DNA of 64,000 nucleotides from Pseudoduganella violaceinigra DSM 15887 (lineage in GTDB: Bacteria > Pseudomonadota > Gammaproteobacteria > Burkholderiales > Burkholderiaceae_D), in contig NZ_AUDI01000001.1 of NCBI RefSeq assembly GCF_000425385.1, positions 124,001 through 188,000 on the forward strand. Direction: 5' to 3'. The translations under genes and the position numbers were made by a program. Shown here piece by piece: positions 49,531-58,881 of the stretch; position 1 is the first letter of the stretch, and each line of letters starts with the position of its first letter. The notes beneath the pieces were generated by a model. That model was not told the DNA's origin, made no database searches, and saw nothing but the letters and a program-made list of their open reading frames with translations.

Positions 49531-52152
49531 TTATTCGGCTGCTTCGCCGCCTTCAGCCTCTGCTTCCGGCTCGTCGGCGTCAGCCTCCAGGATGCGTTGC
49601 AAGCCCGAGAGCTTGGTGCCGTCCTCCACCGCGATCAGGGTCACGCCCTGGGTGGCGCGGCCCATCTCGCGGATCTCCGACACGCGGGTCCGGATCAGCA
49701 CCCCGCCCGTGGTGATCAGCATGATCTCGTCGGTTGCGCTGACCAGGGTCGCCGCCACCACCTTGCCGTTACGCTCGGAGGTCTGGATCGCAATCATGCC
49801 CTTGGTGCCGCGGCCGTGGCGCGTGTACTCGGTGATCGGGGTGCGCTTGCCGAAGCCGTTCTCGGTCGCGGTCAGCACCGATTGCTGCTCATTTTCGGCC
49901 ACCAGCAGCGCGATCACGTTCTGCCCCTCTTCCAGGTTCATGCCGCGCACGCCGCGTGCGGTACGGCCCATCGGGCGCACATCGTTCTCGTCGAAGCGCA
50001 CCGCCTTGCCGGAGTCGGAGAACAACATCACGTCGTGCTTGCCGTCGGTCAGCGCGGCGCCGATCAGGAAGTCGCCCTCGTCCAGGTCGACCGCGATGAT
50101 GCCGGCCTTACGCGGGTTGCTGAAGTCCTTCAGCGGGGTCTTCTTCACCGTACCCAGGCTGGTCGACATGAAGACGTAGTGGTCTTCCGGGAAGGTGCGG
50201 TTGACGCCCGACAGCGGCAGCACCACGGTGATCTTCTCGTTGTCCTGCAGCGGGAACATGTTCACGATCGGCTTGCCGCGCGAAGTGCGCGAGCCTTGCG
50301 GCACTTCCCACACCTTCAGCCAGTACATGCGGCCGCGGTTGGAGAAGCACAGGATGTAATCGTGGGTGTTGGCGATGAACAGCTGGTCGATCCAGTCTTC
50401 ATCCTTGGTCGCCGCCGCCTGCTTGCCGCGGCCGCCGCGCTTCTGGGCGCGGTATTCGGACAGCGGCTGGGCCTTCATATAGCCCATATGCGACAGGGTC
50501 ACCACCATGTCCTGCGGCGTGATCAGGTCTTCGGTTTCCAGGTCGGTCGCGTTGTTCTCGATGTTCGAGCGGCGCGGATCCTTGTCGCCGAATTCCAGCT
50601 TGGAGGCGTTCAGTTCGTCGGTAATGATGGCAGTCACGCGCGACGGCTTGGACAGGATGTCCAGCAGGTCGGCGATCAGGGCCATCACGTCCTTATACTC
50701 GTTGACGATCTTGTCCTGTTCCAGACCGGTCAGGCGCTGCAGACGCATCTGCAGGATTTCGCCAGCCTGTTCGTCGGACAGCTTGTACATGCCATCGGCC
50801 TGCAGGCCGTAGTGCTTCGGCAGGTGCTCCGGACGGAAGGATTCAATGCCGCCCAGGGCTTCTTCGCCGGTACGCTTCAGCATTTCGCGCACGATGGAGG
50901 AATCCCAGCCGCGCGCCATCAGTTCCTGCTTGGCGATCGGCGGCGTCGGCGCGGCCTTGATGATGGCGATGAAATCGTCGATATTGGCCAGCGCCACTGC
51001 CAGGCCTTCCAGCACGTGGCCGCGTTCGCGCGCCTTGCGCAGTTCGAACACGGTACGGCGCGTCACCACTTCGCGGCGGTGCGACAGGAAGGTGGCCAGC
51101 AGGTCCTTCAGATTCATCAGCTTCGGCTGGCCGTCCACCAGGGCCACCATATTCATGCCGAAGGTGTCTTGCAACTGGGTCTGCTTGTACAGGTTGTTCA
51201 GCACGACTTCCGGCACTTCGCCGCGTTTCAGCTCGATCACCACGCGCATGCCCGACTTGTCGGACTCGTCGCGGATGTCGGAAATGCCTTCCAGCTTCTT
51301 GTCGCGCACGTTCTCGGCGATGCGCTCGAGCAGGGACTTCTTGTTGACCTGGTATGGCAGCTCGTCGACGATGATCGCGGTACGGCCGCCTTCCTTGCCG
51401 TATTCCTCGAAGTGGGTCTTGGCGCGCATGACCACGCGGCCACGGCCGGTGCGGTAGCCATCGCGCACGCCGGACACGCCATAAATGGTGCCGCCGGTCG
51501 GGAAGTCCGGCGCCGGGATGATTTCGATCAGTTCATCGATCGAGCACTCCGGGTTGGACAGCACGTGCAACGCGCCGTTGATCACTTCCGTCAGGTTGTG
51601 CGGCGGGATATTCGTCGCCATGCCCACGGCGATACCGGAGGAGCCGTTGATCAGCAGATTCGGGATCTTGGTCGGCAGGACGGTAGGCTCTTTCTCCTTG
51701 CCGTCGTAGTTGGGCGCGAAATCGACGGTTTCCTTGTCGATGTCGGCCAGCAGTTCCTGCGAAATCTTGTCCAGGCGGCACTCGGTATAACGCATCGCCG
51801 CGGCGTTGTCGCCGTCGATGGAACCGAAGTTACCCTGGCCGTCGACCAGCATATAGCGCAGGGAGAAGTCCTGCGCCATGCGCACCAGCGTGTCGTAAAT
51901 CGACGCGTCGCCGTGCGGGTGGTACTTACCCATGACCTCACCCACGACGCGGGCGCACTTCACGTAAGGACGGTTCCACACGTTGTTCAGTTCGTGCATC
52001 CCGAACAGGACGCGGCGGTGAACTGGCTTGAGGCCGTCGCGAGCGTCCGGCAGAGCTCGGCCAACGATCACGCTCATGGCGTAATCGAGGTAGCTCTTGC
52101 GCATCTCTTCTTCGAGGGAAATAGGGATTGTTTCTTTTGCGAATTGATCCAT
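49531..52152 (-). CDS. gyrA: DNA gyrase subunit A
   Basis: An 873-residue topoisomerase subunit. The start is ATG 52152 ([20 protein letters not shown]). The catalytic Tyr lies in [20 protein letters not shown] (~123), and the six-bladed C-terminal DNA-wrapping domain includes a GyrA-box-like segment [19 protein letters not shown] (~560). The quinolone-resistance region reads [20 protein letters not shown]: the E. coli Ser83 position is Ala and Asp87 is kept. The C-terminus is acidic ([16 protein letters not shown]), common in betaproteobacteria. It heads the long minus-strand block and is divergent from ompA. Confidence 0.98.
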   Translation of the reverse strand: MDQFAKETIPISLEEEMRKSYLDYAMSVIVGRALPDARDGLKPVHRRVLFGMHELNNVWNRPYVKCARVVGEVMGKYHPHGDASIYDTLVRMAQDFSLRYMLVDGQGNFGSIDGDNAAAMRYTECRLDKISQELLADIDKETVDFAPNYDGKEKEPTVLPTKIPNLLINGSSGIAVGMATNIPPHNLTEVINGALHVLSNPECSIDELIEIIPAPDFPTGGTIYGVSGVRDGYRTGRGRVVMRAKTHFEEYGKEGGRTAIIVDELPYQVNKKSLLERIAENVRDKKLEGISDIRDESDKSGMRVVIELKRGEVPEVVLNNLYKQTQLQDTFGMNMVALVDGQPKLMNLKDLLATFLSHRREVVTRRTVFELRKARERGHVLEGLAVALANIDDFIAIIKAAPTPPIAKQELMARGWDSSIVREMLKRTGEEALGGIESFRPEHLPKHYGLQADGMYKLSDEQAGEILQMRLQRLTGLEQDKIVNEYKDVMALIADLLDILSKPSRVTAIITDELNASKLEFGDKDPRRSNIENNATDLETEDLITPQDMVVTLSHMGYMKAQPLSEYRAQKRGGRGKQAAATKDEDWIDQLFIANTHDYILCFSNRGRMYWLKVWEVPQGSRTSRGKPIVNMFPLQDNEKITVVLPLSGVNRTFPEDHYVFMSTSLGTVKKTPLKDFSNPRKAGIIAVDLDEGDFLIGAALTDGKHDVMLFSDSGKAVRFDENDVRPMGRTARGVRGMNLEEGQNVIALLVAENEQQSVLTATENGFGKRTPITEYTRHGRGTKGMIAIQTSERNGKVVAATLVSATDEIMLITTGGVLIRTRVSEIREMGRATQGVTLIAVEDGTKLSGLQRILEADADEPEAEAEGGEAAE

Positions 52153-52415
52153 TGGCGGGTCGATGTATTGTCTAGGCGTACAAGCCTGCGATTTTAGCAT
52201 GGCGTCAAGCCCGCTGGACGAAAGTCATTGGGTTGACACAAATGCACCGTACGATGAATCGTGCGTTGCAGCTTAACAACATTTTGGTAAGATACGCGAA
52301 ACTTGGCTTTTTCCTGGATTTTGATGTGGTTTTGCAAAATATGGCAAAATAGCCGAGAAATTAATGGAATTAGTTGTTTTACTAGCGTTACCCCCCGAAT
52401 AAGGACAAAACCAAT

Positions 52416-53141
52416 ATGAAGAAAATCCTCGCAACCCTGTTCGCAGCGTCTTCCGTTCTGGCTGGCCCTGTGCTAGCACAAGACAAGCCAACCGCACCGC
52501 CATTCGCCCCTGTGACCCAGGACGTCAAGGCTGCCGCCGGCAAGAGCGCCTACCTGCAGGACGGCCGTGGCGTGATCGCCCGCAACCCGTTCGGCCTGTG
52601 CTGGCGCACCGCCTCCTGGACCCCGGCGGACGCCGTGGCCGGCTGCGACCTGCCAATCTGCACCGCGCCGGAAGAACTGAAAGACGGCAAGTGCGTGCTG
52701 CCTCCGCCACCACCAGAAGCACCAGTGCAGGCACCGGTCGCCGTTGCTACTGTACCGGCGCCAGTCGCTCCGGTTGCGGCGCCAACCTCCGAGAAGGTTT
52801 CCTTCGCAGCCGACGCCTTCTTCGACTACGACAAGGCCGTGCTGAAGCCGGAAGCCAAGGAAAAGCTGGATGAACTGGCAAGCAAACTGGGTTCGATCAA
52901 CCTGGAAGTGATCATCGGCGTCGGCCACACCGACTCCATGGGCACCGACGCGTACAACGACAAGCTGTCGCTGCGCCGCGCTGACGCTGTCAAAGCGTAC
53001 CTGATCAGCAAAGGCGTGGAAGCCAACCGCGTGTACTCCGAAGGCAAAGGCGAGAAGCAGCCAGTAGCGGACAACAAGACCGCCGAAGGCCGCGCCAAGA
53101 ACCGCCGCGTGGAAATCGAAGTGGTCGGCACCAAGAAGTAA
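52416..53141 (+). CDS. ompA: OmpA-family outer-membrane/peptidoglycan-linking protein
   Basis: A 241-residue exported protein. Signal peptide: KILATLFAASSVLAGPVLAQ. Residues ~45-90 hold VIARNPFGLCWRTASWTPAD and GCDLPICTAPEELKDGKC with four Cys, then a Pro/Ala/Val linker (PPPPPEAPVQAPVAVATVPA), and from ~125 an OmpA C-terminal domain (VSFAADAFFDYDKAVLKPEA, EVIIGVGHTDSMGTDAYNDK, AEGRAKNRRVEIEV). It lacks an eight-stranded barrel, so it probably anchors the outer membrane to peptidoglycan through another contact. Base composition and codons suggest high expression; a strong terminator follows. Confidence 0.9.
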   Translation: MKKILATLFAASSVLAGPVLAQDKPTAPPFAPVTQDVKAAAGKSAYLQDGRGVIARNPFGLCWRTASWTPADAVAGCDLPICTAPEELKDGKCVLPPPPPEAPVQAPVAVATVPAPVAPVAAPTSEKVSFAADAFFDYDKAVLKPEAKEKLDELASKLGSINLEVIIGVGHTDSMGTDAYNDKLSLRRADAVKAYLISKGVEANRVYSEGKGEKQPVADNKTAEGRAKNRRVEIEVVGTKK

Positions 53142-53164
53142 TTCCCAGCGCCCAGCGCTATGAC

Positions 53165-53192
53165 AGCCCCGCCCCGAGCGGGGCTTTTTTTT
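53165..53192 (+). terminator. Intrinsic terminator after ompA
   Basis: AGCCCCGC-CCCGA-GCGGGGCT stem-loop followed by eight T residues, 24 bases past the ompA stop. Confidence 0.94.
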
Positions 53193-53228
53193 AGCGAAGG
53201 TGGACTTTTTTACAGTATCATCCGCCCT

Positions 53229-53924
53229 ATGAACGCCGACCCATTAGAACTGCAAAAATTCAGCGAACTGGCCCATCACTGGTGGGACCCGACGTCCGAA
53301 TTCAAACCCCTGCACGAAATCAATCCGCTGCGCCTGGAATGGATCAATGCCCGCGCCCCGCTGGCCGGCAAGAATGTGATCGATATCGGCTGCGGCGGGG
53401 GGATCCTGTCCGAATCCATGGCCCGCAAAGGCGCCAAGGTGACCGGCATCGACCTGTCCGAAAAAGCCCTGAAAGTGGCCGACTTGCATAGCCTGGAATC
53501 GGGCGTGCCGGTGCGCTACAAGCTGATCGCCGCCGAGGAGATGGCTGCCCAGGAAGCCGGGCAGTACGACGTCGTGACCTGCATGGAAATGCTGGAACAC
53601 GTGCCCGATCCGGGCGCCATCGTGCGCGCCGCAGCCGCCCTCGTGAAACCGGGCGGCCATGTCTTCTTCTCCACCCTGAACCGCAACCCGAAGGCTTACC
53701 TGTTCGCGGTGATCGGCGCCGAATACCTGCTGCGCATGCTGCCCAAGGGCACGCATGATTACGAAAAATTCATCACGCCAGCCGAACTGTCGCAATATAT
53801 CCGCACGGCAGGACTGCAAGTGGATGCCTTGAAAGGCATGGGCTACAATCCGCTCACCAAGGTCTATTCCCTGAATAACGACACCAGCGTGAACTACCTG
53901 GTGGCGTGCACCCGTCCAGAATGA
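53229..53924 (+). CDS. ubiG: Ubiquinone biosynthesis O-methyltransferase
   Basis: A 231-residue SAM-dependent methyltransferase that performs both O-methylations in ubiquinone synthesis. The start is ATG 53229 ([20 protein letters not shown]). UbiG signatures: [20 protein letters not shown] and [23 protein letters not shown] motif I is [20 protein letters not shown] (~50); [20 protein letters not shown] and [20 protein letters not shown] follow. It precedes gph, a common pairing. Confidence 0.96.
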   Translation: MNADPLELQKFSELAHHWWDPTSEFKPLHEINPLRLEWINARAPLAGKNVIDIGCGGGILSESMARKGAKVTGIDLSEKALKVADLHSLESGVPVRYKLIAAEEMAAQEAGQYDVVTCMEMLEHVPDPGAIVRAAAALVKPGGHVFFSTLNRNPKAYLFAVIGAEYLLRMLPKGTHDYEKFITPAELSQYIRTAGLQVDALKGMGYNPLTKVYSLNNDTSVNYLVACTRPE

Positions 53925-53969
53925 AGCCAGGCGGCTGCGCGCCGCCTGCCTCGAAAGCCCTAGTAAAAA

Positions 53970-54662
53970 ATGAGCATGTTCCCAGCCCCGCGCGCCATCC
54001 TGTTCGACCTGGATGGCACCCTGGCCGATACCGCGCCCGACCTGGCCGCCGCGATTAACCTGCTGCGCACCGTGCGCGGACTGGAACCCACGCCCTACGA
54101 CGTGCTGCGCCCGCAGGCATCGCACGGCGCGCGCGGCATGATCGGCGTCTCCTTCGGCCTGAAGCCGCAGGATGAAGGCTTTGCGGAATTACGCGACGGT
54201 TTTTTCCGCAACTACGAAGCCGCGATGGCGGTGCACAGCACCCTGTTCGACGGCGTCGACGTGCTGCTGGCCGGAATCGCCGCAGCCGGCCTGCGCTGGG
54301 GCATCGTCACCAACAAGCCAGCCCGCTTCACCGACCCGCTGGTGCCGCAGATCGGCCTGGCGCTGGCAAGCTGCGTCGTCTCTGGCGACTCCACGCCCCA
54401 CCCCAAGCCCCACCCTGCCCCACTGCTGGAAGCCGCCGCCCGTCTGGGCCTGGCGCCGGAAGAATGCTGGTATGTGGGCGACGACCTGCGCGACATCCAG
54501 GCCGGCCAGGCTGCCGGCATGCGCACCGTCGCCTGCCAGTGGGGCTACTGCGGCGCGGTTGAACCGGCCGAATGGGGCGCCGACCACCTGCTGGCCTCGC
54601 CGGCCGAACTGCTGGACCTGATCCGCGCAACCGTACCATCGCCGACCCCGTTAGCAGCCTAG
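53970..54662 (+). CDS. gph: Phosphoglycolate phosphatase (HAD superfamily)
   Basis: A 230-residue HAD hydrolase. Motif I RAILFDLDGTLADTAPDLAA has the nucleophile and acid Asp pair; motif II TNKPARF carries the Thr; motif III/IV are SGDSTPHPKPHPAPLLEAAA (Lys) and CWYVGDDLRDIQAGQAAGMR (Asp pair). The 'T.PD' after motif I and the position behind ubiG fit the Gph subgroup (in E. coli, phosphoglycolate; also reported as MupP-type in others), so the substrate is inferred. Confidence 0.88.
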   Translation: MSMFPAPRAILFDLDGTLADTAPDLAAAINLLRTVRGLEPTPYDVLRPQASHGARGMIGVSFGLKPQDEGFAELRDGFFRNYEAAMAVHSTLFDGVDVLLAGIAAAGLRWGIVTNKPARFTDPLVPQIGLALASCVVSGDSTPHPKPHPAPLLEAAARLGLAPEECWYVGDDLRDIQAGQAAGMRTVACQWGYCGAVEPAEWGADHLLASPAELLDLIRATVPSPTPLAA

Positions 54663-54744
54663 AAACAACGTTACAACTTGCCCAACAGCAATAAGTTTCT
54701 ATACTATAGTAAGTGTACTTACAAAAGAATTGGTTGGAGAACTT

Positions 54745-55719
54745 ATGGATGGGGATGACAACATCGAGGCCGCGCTGCCACCGCGCAGCAGCGCCCCGCA
54801 GCGTTGGAACGCCTCTGTTGCCGAGAGCCGGTTCTATTGGTATGACCTGCTGGTCAACGATCCCCTGGTGCCCGATTTCCGCGACCCGATCGGCCGCTAC
54901 CAGCGCCGCATGCAGTTCGCGCTCGACGCCACCATGGAAAAGCAGCTGCTGTTCTTCGTCGTGGCCCGCCCCCGCCTGCGTTTCGATATCAAAAAAGGCA
55001 CCAGCTGGGGCTTCTTCGGCCTGAAATTAAGCGTACCGCTGCTGGTCGGCACGGAAAACCGCCGGGAATCCATCACGCTCGAGCTTGAAGTGCCTTTCGA
55101 AGCCACCTTCAAGAAGCCGCTGGTTACCCTGCACGACAAGTACATCACGCTGGACTGGGGCGCGCTGACGGAATGCTATTCCGCCCATGACCTGCTGCAG
55201 AGATTCCCAAACGACCTGAAGTACGAAAGCACGGTGCAATACATCGGGATTACGCGCGACCCGCAGTCGCGCCTGGCCAAGGGCCGCCTGCCGTCCGTCA
55301 ACCGCATCGTCGAGGAAAACGACGGCGCCCGCGACACATTCCTGCTGATCAAACGGATGAATGTCAGTGTTCAGACGGATGCGCCGGACCTGATGGGTGA
55401 AGCCTCGGCACGCTCGCATGTGGAAGTCATGGCGGCATCGCTGATCCGCTATTTCGAAGGCGAAAAACCGGCGCACCACGGCACCATCGAACAGAACAAC
55501 CGGCGCGAGCGCCTTACCCAGCTGGTTGAGACCTACCAGCTCGAAAGCCTTACCGTCGATCTTGGCTTCAAGGAAGCGGACACTTTCCACGACCTGAAGT
55601 CCGCCAGTGCCCCGCTTTCGCGCCGCCACCTGGTGGAATTCAGTTATGGCGCCGGCGGCGAAATCCACTCCAAGCGCCTGGCGGACGACGCCCGCCCACT
55701 GATCTCACTGGATGAGTGA
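54745..55719 (+). CDS. Conserved cytosolic protein of unknown function
   Basis: A 324-residue soluble protein with no signal or membrane segments. Start ATG 54745 (MDGDDNIEAALPPRSSAPQR) with GGAG five bases upstream is preferred over the in-frame TTG at 54730. Beta-rich N-terminal half (RPRLRFDIKKGTSWGFFGLK, ITLELEVPFEATFKKPLVTL), Tyr/Trp-rich patches (RFYWYDLLVNDPLVPDFRDP), and a helical C-terminal half. No motif recognised. It has its own SD, lies after gph and immediately before ssrA; its stop is ~40 bases from the start of the tmRNA. Confidence 0.8.
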   Translation: MDGDDNIEAALPPRSSAPQRWNASVAESRFYWYDLLVNDPLVPDFRDPIGRYQRRMQFALDATMEKQLLFFVVARPRLRFDIKKGTSWGFFGLKLSVPLLVGTENRRESITLELEVPFEATFKKPLVTLHDKYITLDWGALTECYSAHDLLQRFPNDLKYESTVQYIGITRDPQSRLAKGRLPSVNRIVEENDGARDTFLLIKRMNVSVQTDAPDLMGEASARSHVEVMAASLIRYFEGEKPAHHGTIEQNNRRERLTQLVETYQLESLTVDLGFKEADTFHDLKSASAPLSRRHLVEFSYGAGGEIHSKRLADDARPLISLDE

Positions 55720-55745
55720 CGCTTTTGAAAAGATTCAGGTAGAAT
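55717..55745 (+). promoter_or_regulatory. Probable ssrA promoter
   Basis: TAGAAT at 55740-55745 with G-G extension upstream is a good -10 element; TGACGC at 55717-55722 is a weak -35 at 17 bases. Transcription would start about 9-10 bases before the mature tmRNA 5' end at 55761. Confidence 0.5.
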
Positions 55746-55760
55746 AGAGTTTCCTTCTGT

Positions 55761-56121
55761 GGGGACGACCTGGTTTCGACGTGGGTTGCAAAGCAGAGCA
55801 GGGCATACCGAGGGCTGGTTACCTCGTAAATACACCCAGAAACAAACTAACTGCAAACGATAACTCGTACGCACTGGCTGCTTAATCGCGCCTGCCCGAC
55901 AACTCCTCGCCCTTAGGGGGTGGCCGCAAGGCCAAGTTGGGTCATTTATAAGGGATCGAGCTACGAGGGTTCACTTCGAGTAGCTCTAAATCTAAGGTGA
56001 ATCGCCTGTACGAAGCGTGCACGTCCGCGTCGTCCGGGTTAAATTAAATGGCAGTGCTAAGTATGTAGAACTGTCTGTGGAGTGCTTGCGGACGCGGGTT
56101 CGATTCCCGCCGTCTCCACCA
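55761..56121 (+). ncRNA. ssrA: Transfer-messenger RNA (tmRNA)
   Basis: One-piece tmRNA. The 5' end GGGGACGACCTGGTTTCGAC pairs with the 3' CGTCTCCACCA (acceptor stem GGGGACG/CGTCTCC), and the T-arm GCGGGTTCGATTCCCGCC is intact. The tag frame starts with GCA at 55853 and reads ANDNSYALAA, ending in TAA at 55883-55885, so nascent peptides from stalled ribosomes receive a tag ending ALAA for proteolysis. The 3' end is the integration site of the downstream element and still encodes the CCA. Confidence 0.97.
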
Positions 56122-56141
56122 ACTGAACTCTTGAGTAAGAC

Positions 56142-56170
56142 GAAAACGCCATCCAAGTGATGGCGTTTTC
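56142..56170 (+). terminator. Intrinsic terminator after ssrA
   Basis: GAAAACGCCATC (56142-56153) and GATGGCGTTTTC (56159-56170) form a perfect 12-bp stem with CAAGT as loop; the right arm ends in a T-run. It belongs to ssrA or to the inserted element's left end. Confidence 0.85.
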
Positions 56171-56349
56171 CATTCTTGGACGTCACTTTGGTTGTCCGCC
56201 AACCTACGCGAGTTTGGCCGCCAAAATCCGCCTTGAAATGGGGGTATACCAAGGGGTATTCTGAATATCATGCTGTAAGCATCACCGACCAATGGGGGTA
56301 TGATGGCTGCACTGAAAGATTTGGAATCAAGAAGTGGCTCGATTCAGCG

Positions 56350-57552
56350 ATGCCCGGCAAGAAGCTGACCGATGGGCATGGTCTGTACCTGATCAAGTCA
56401 GAAGCAGGAACGGGACTCTGGCGCCTCAAATACCGCTTCGCAGGAAAAGAGCGCACCATTTCATTTGGCGCCTACTCCGACGTGCCGCTGCTGGCGGCCA
56501 GGACCGAGGCGCGGCAAGTCAAAGAGATGCTTCGTCTCGGAAAAGACCCGGTGACCGAGCGAAAGCTGGCCAAAGCTGCCATGCAGTGCGCAAGTGCCGA
56601 TACGTTCAGCGAAGTCGCCAAAGAGTGGCTGGCGATGAAAAAGCGCGAGTGGAGCAGCGTCCACTACACGAAGTCGGTCCGCGCCCTGGAACGCGACGTT
56701 TTCCCACACCTTGGCGAGCTGCCGGTGTCGCGTATTTCCCGCCCCATGGCCGCAAGGACCATCGAACGGATCAGCCAACGCGGGGCACTCGAAACGGCAT
56801 CGCGCATCTTGCAGCACGTCAACGGGGTGTTCCGCTATGCGCAGGCTAAGGGCCTGTGCGAGGACAATCCCGCCACGACCGCACGCGAAATCTTGCCACG
56901 GAAAAAAGACCAAAAGCTGATGTCTGCGTTGCTCCAGTTGCCTAAACTCGGCGATCTACTTCGTTCCGCCAAAGCCGCGTCCGCCTCGCCATCCGTCAAG
57001 ATGGCCCACCGCCTGATCGCCTTCACGGCGGCGCGTATCAGTAACGTCGTACAGGCAGAGTGGGCTGAATTCGACCTCGACGGCGAAGTGCCCGTGTGGA
57101 CCATTCCGCGCACCAAATTGAAAAAGAAAGACGCTCGCTTCCCGGCTTTGCGCATCCCACTGGCACCGTCGCTTGTCGCCGAACTCCGAGACTGGCGTGG
57201 GGCCATTGGCGGCAAGGGGTATGTCTTCCCGTCCCCCTCCAATCCCAGCACGCCGATTACGCGTGAGGCGCTGGAGAAGTTCTATCGCGTCACGCTCGGC
57301 CTGAAGGAGATTCACAGCCCGCATGGCTGGCGCAGTTCATTGACCACGCTGGCGAAGGACCACGGCATGGATAAGCAGGTCGTCGACTTGGCGACTGACC
57401 ATGCGCATGACACCGAAACGGCGGTCCGGTACGACCGTGGCGAACGTTATGAGCAACGCATCGCCCTGTTCACTTGGTGGGCAATCCAACTGCTGTCGTC
57501 CGAGCAGAGCGCCGCCGTTCACGCCTTGCACGGCAAGCGAAAGGCGGCTTAA
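56350..57552 (+). CDS. Tyrosine-type site-specific integrase of the ssrA-integrated element
   Basis: Start given as ATG 56350 (MPGKKLTDGHGLYLIKSEAG), 400 residues; the open frame runs upstream to 56176 but that part has no family character. Domains: N-terminal DUF4102-type arm-binding region (KLTDGHGLYL, GKERTISFGAYSDVPLLAAR), core-binding helices (TFSEVAKEWLAMKKREWSSV), catalytic domain with Arg in AFTAARISNVVQAEWAEFDL, HxxR in SPHGWRSSLTTLAKDHGMDK and Tyr in HDTETAVRYDRGERYEQRIA. Odd point: immediately upstream, ATG 56300 begins a frame MMAALKDLE that would join to IKKWLDSAMPGKKLT if one base were added near 56323, so the gene may carry a 1-base deletion at its 5' end. Probably P4-like class; direction points away from ssrA. 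Confidence 0.88.
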   Translation: MPGKKLTDGHGLYLIKSEAGTGLWRLKYRFAGKERTISFGAYSDVPLLAARTEARQVKEMLRLGKDPVTERKLAKAAMQCASADTFSEVAKEWLAMKKREWSSVHYTKSVRALERDVFPHLGELPVSRISRPMAARTIERISQRGALETASRILQHVNGVFRYAQAKGLCEDNPATTAREILPRKKDQKLMSALLQLPKLGDLLRSAKAASASPSVKMAHRLIAFTAARISNVVQAEWAEFDLDGEVPVWTIPRTKLKKKDARFPALRIPLAPSLVAELRDWRGAIGGKGYVFPSPSNPSTPITREALEKFYRVTLGLKEIHSPHGWRSSLTTLAKDHGMDKQVVDLATDHAHDTETAVRYDRGERYEQRIALFTWWAIQLLSSEQSAAVHALHGKRKAA

Positions 57553-57575
57553 ACGCTTGGCCGTCAGCCGCACCG

Positions 57576-57605
57576 GGACGGCACTGTCCATTGCCGTCCA
57601 TTTTT
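57576..57605 (+). terminator. Probable terminator after the integrase gene
   Basis: GGACGGCA (57576-57583) and TGCCGTCC (57592-57599) form a perfect 8-bp stem with an eight-base loop, then ATTTTT. The rest of the 310-base gap to 57863 is AT-richer, with TTGAC-GATCA-GTCAA (57609-57623) as a small dyad that includes a -35-like TTGACG; no further gene seen. Confidence 0.65.
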
Positions 57606-57863
57606 CAGTTGACGATCAGTCAATTGATAATTACCCTATCCTTTCCTTCAATATTTTTCCTTTTGATATGACCTGGCTAGTTCAACTTTAAGTGGCTTCA
57701 AGCGTGCCCTAGCGGGCAACTTGTGCCGTCTTTGCGGATTACTAGCAGCGCCGATGGCGTTCTGACTGCTGCCGCACTGTACGTGCCCTTAGAGGATGCA
57801 GAAACCAGTTATCTCCGTTCACTCGGAGATTTTTCAATCAATCTATTAAATGGAAATTTGAAG

Positions 57864-58766
57864 ATGCAATTACACTTGAATGCACTGCTGTCCCTGGAAC
57901 AAACTGCTGAGCGTTTGACTTCCGTCACCAAGGCCCGCGTCAGCATCGAAGATGTGCTGCAGCTCATTCTCGACAAACGCTTGCCGCTGTCCGTTAAGTT
58001 CCTCAAGCCCGTCAAGGTGTGCCCCGGCAAGATCGTTCACTATACCCAGCAGGAAATCGATGCTCTGACAGCTGCTCACAACTACATCGACGATCTGAAC
58101 TGGGTCGACGACGTGTTCGTCGTAATCGTTCCGGTGAAGGATGGCCGCCCATTGCCCTCGCCGAGGCCGAAGATCGTGTGCAGCCATTACCTCGGCGACG
58201 ACCGCTGGATGACTTTCCGCGAGGCGGTAACCACCATCACGGGCGTGTGGGATCTGCCGATGGTCGGTGGCGAAGCCTTCGATGTTGTGAGCCTGTTCCA
58301 TGCGTTGACGGGAAATCCCATCATCGCCCCCGACCACTGCGACGGAACCTTCGTCATTCGTAACGGCGTGATGGCGTGCAAGCTCCTCACTTTGGAAGAC
58401 CCCATCAAGGATTCCCCACCAGGTCAGAGCCATGCACTGAATGATTACGCCGCTGCCAGCTCACTCCCTGATGCCTCGGTGCTGGGTGTTCGTCCAGAAG
58501 CATTGAAAGCGCTGGAGGCTTCTTTGCGCAAGCAGCCGCTCACGCCGGCGTCCGATGAACTCACGACGCGCAGCAAGCGGACCATGCAGACTGTGATCGC
58601 CGCCTTGTGCAACAAAATGGGGATCGATTGGAAGGCACCGGGCGCAGCCCGCAAGATCGAAGCGCTGACCGATTTGCTGGACGCGAAGGTGAGCGAACAA
58701 ACCATCAAACAAACGATTCTCGAAGGCATGGACGACGCCATCGAAAGCCGGTCCACCGAGAAATAA
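57864..58766 (+). CDS. Unrecognised element-borne protein
   Basis: A 300-residue protein if started at ATG 57864 (MQLHLNALLSLEQTAERLTS); a longer frame begins at 57723 but its extra residues have no clear character. N-terminal ~100 residues are mixed alpha/beta (VSIEDVLQLILDKRLPLSVK); middle part DRWMTFREAVTTITGVWDLP; the last ~60 residues (RSKRTMQTVIAALCNKMGID, KIEALTDLLDAKVSEQTIKQ) look like a short helical domain seen at the end of diverse element-encoded proteins, possibly DNA-associated. GC content is lower than the host block. Role in the element unknown. Confidence 0.75.
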   Translation: MQLHLNALLSLEQTAERLTSVTKARVSIEDVLQLILDKRLPLSVKFLKPVKVCPGKIVHYTQQEIDALTAAHNYIDDLNWVDDVFVVIVPVKDGRPLPSPRPKIVCSHYLGDDRWMTFREAVTTITGVWDLPMVGGEAFDVVSLFHALTGNPIIAPDHCDGTFVIRNGVMACKLLTLEDPIKDSPPGQSHALNDYAAASSLPDASVLGVRPEALKALEASLRKQPLTPASDELTTRSKRTMQTVIAALCNKMGIDWKAPGAARKIEALTDLLDAKVSEQTIKQTILEGMDDAIESRSTEK

Positions 58767-58830
58767 CAGTTCAATCTGAATTCTGGAAATAGAAATCTGA
58801 ATTCGGACTAGCGCGTACAGCGACGGTTCA

Positions 58831-58877
58831 AGATGCCTCCATCGGCCTGCAGCGGCCTTAACAAGATGGAGGCATCT
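58831..58877 (+). promoter_or_regulatory. Hairpin that encloses the AlpA ribosome binding site
   Basis: AGATGCCTCCATC (58831-58843) and GATGGAGGCATCT (58865-58877) form a perfect 13-bp stem; inside, GGCC-TGCAGC-GGCC (58844-58857) can form a second stem. The GGAGG (58868-58872) nine bases before the ATG at 58882 lies within the right arm, so it would be sequestered in RNA. It could instead be the terminator of the preceding gene or an operator. Confidence 0.7.
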
Positions 58878-58881
58878 TCAC

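Noticed and set aside
49597..52197. 866-residue plus-strand frame opposite gyrA
   Set aside because: His/Gln/Val-rich product typical of the antisense of a GC-rich gene; gyrA on the other strand is certain.
55992..56292. Minus-strand frames over the tmRNA 3' end (containing GNRTRVRKHSTDSSTYLAL)
   Set aside because: A well-known spurious product of reading tmRNA sequence backwards; no gene there.
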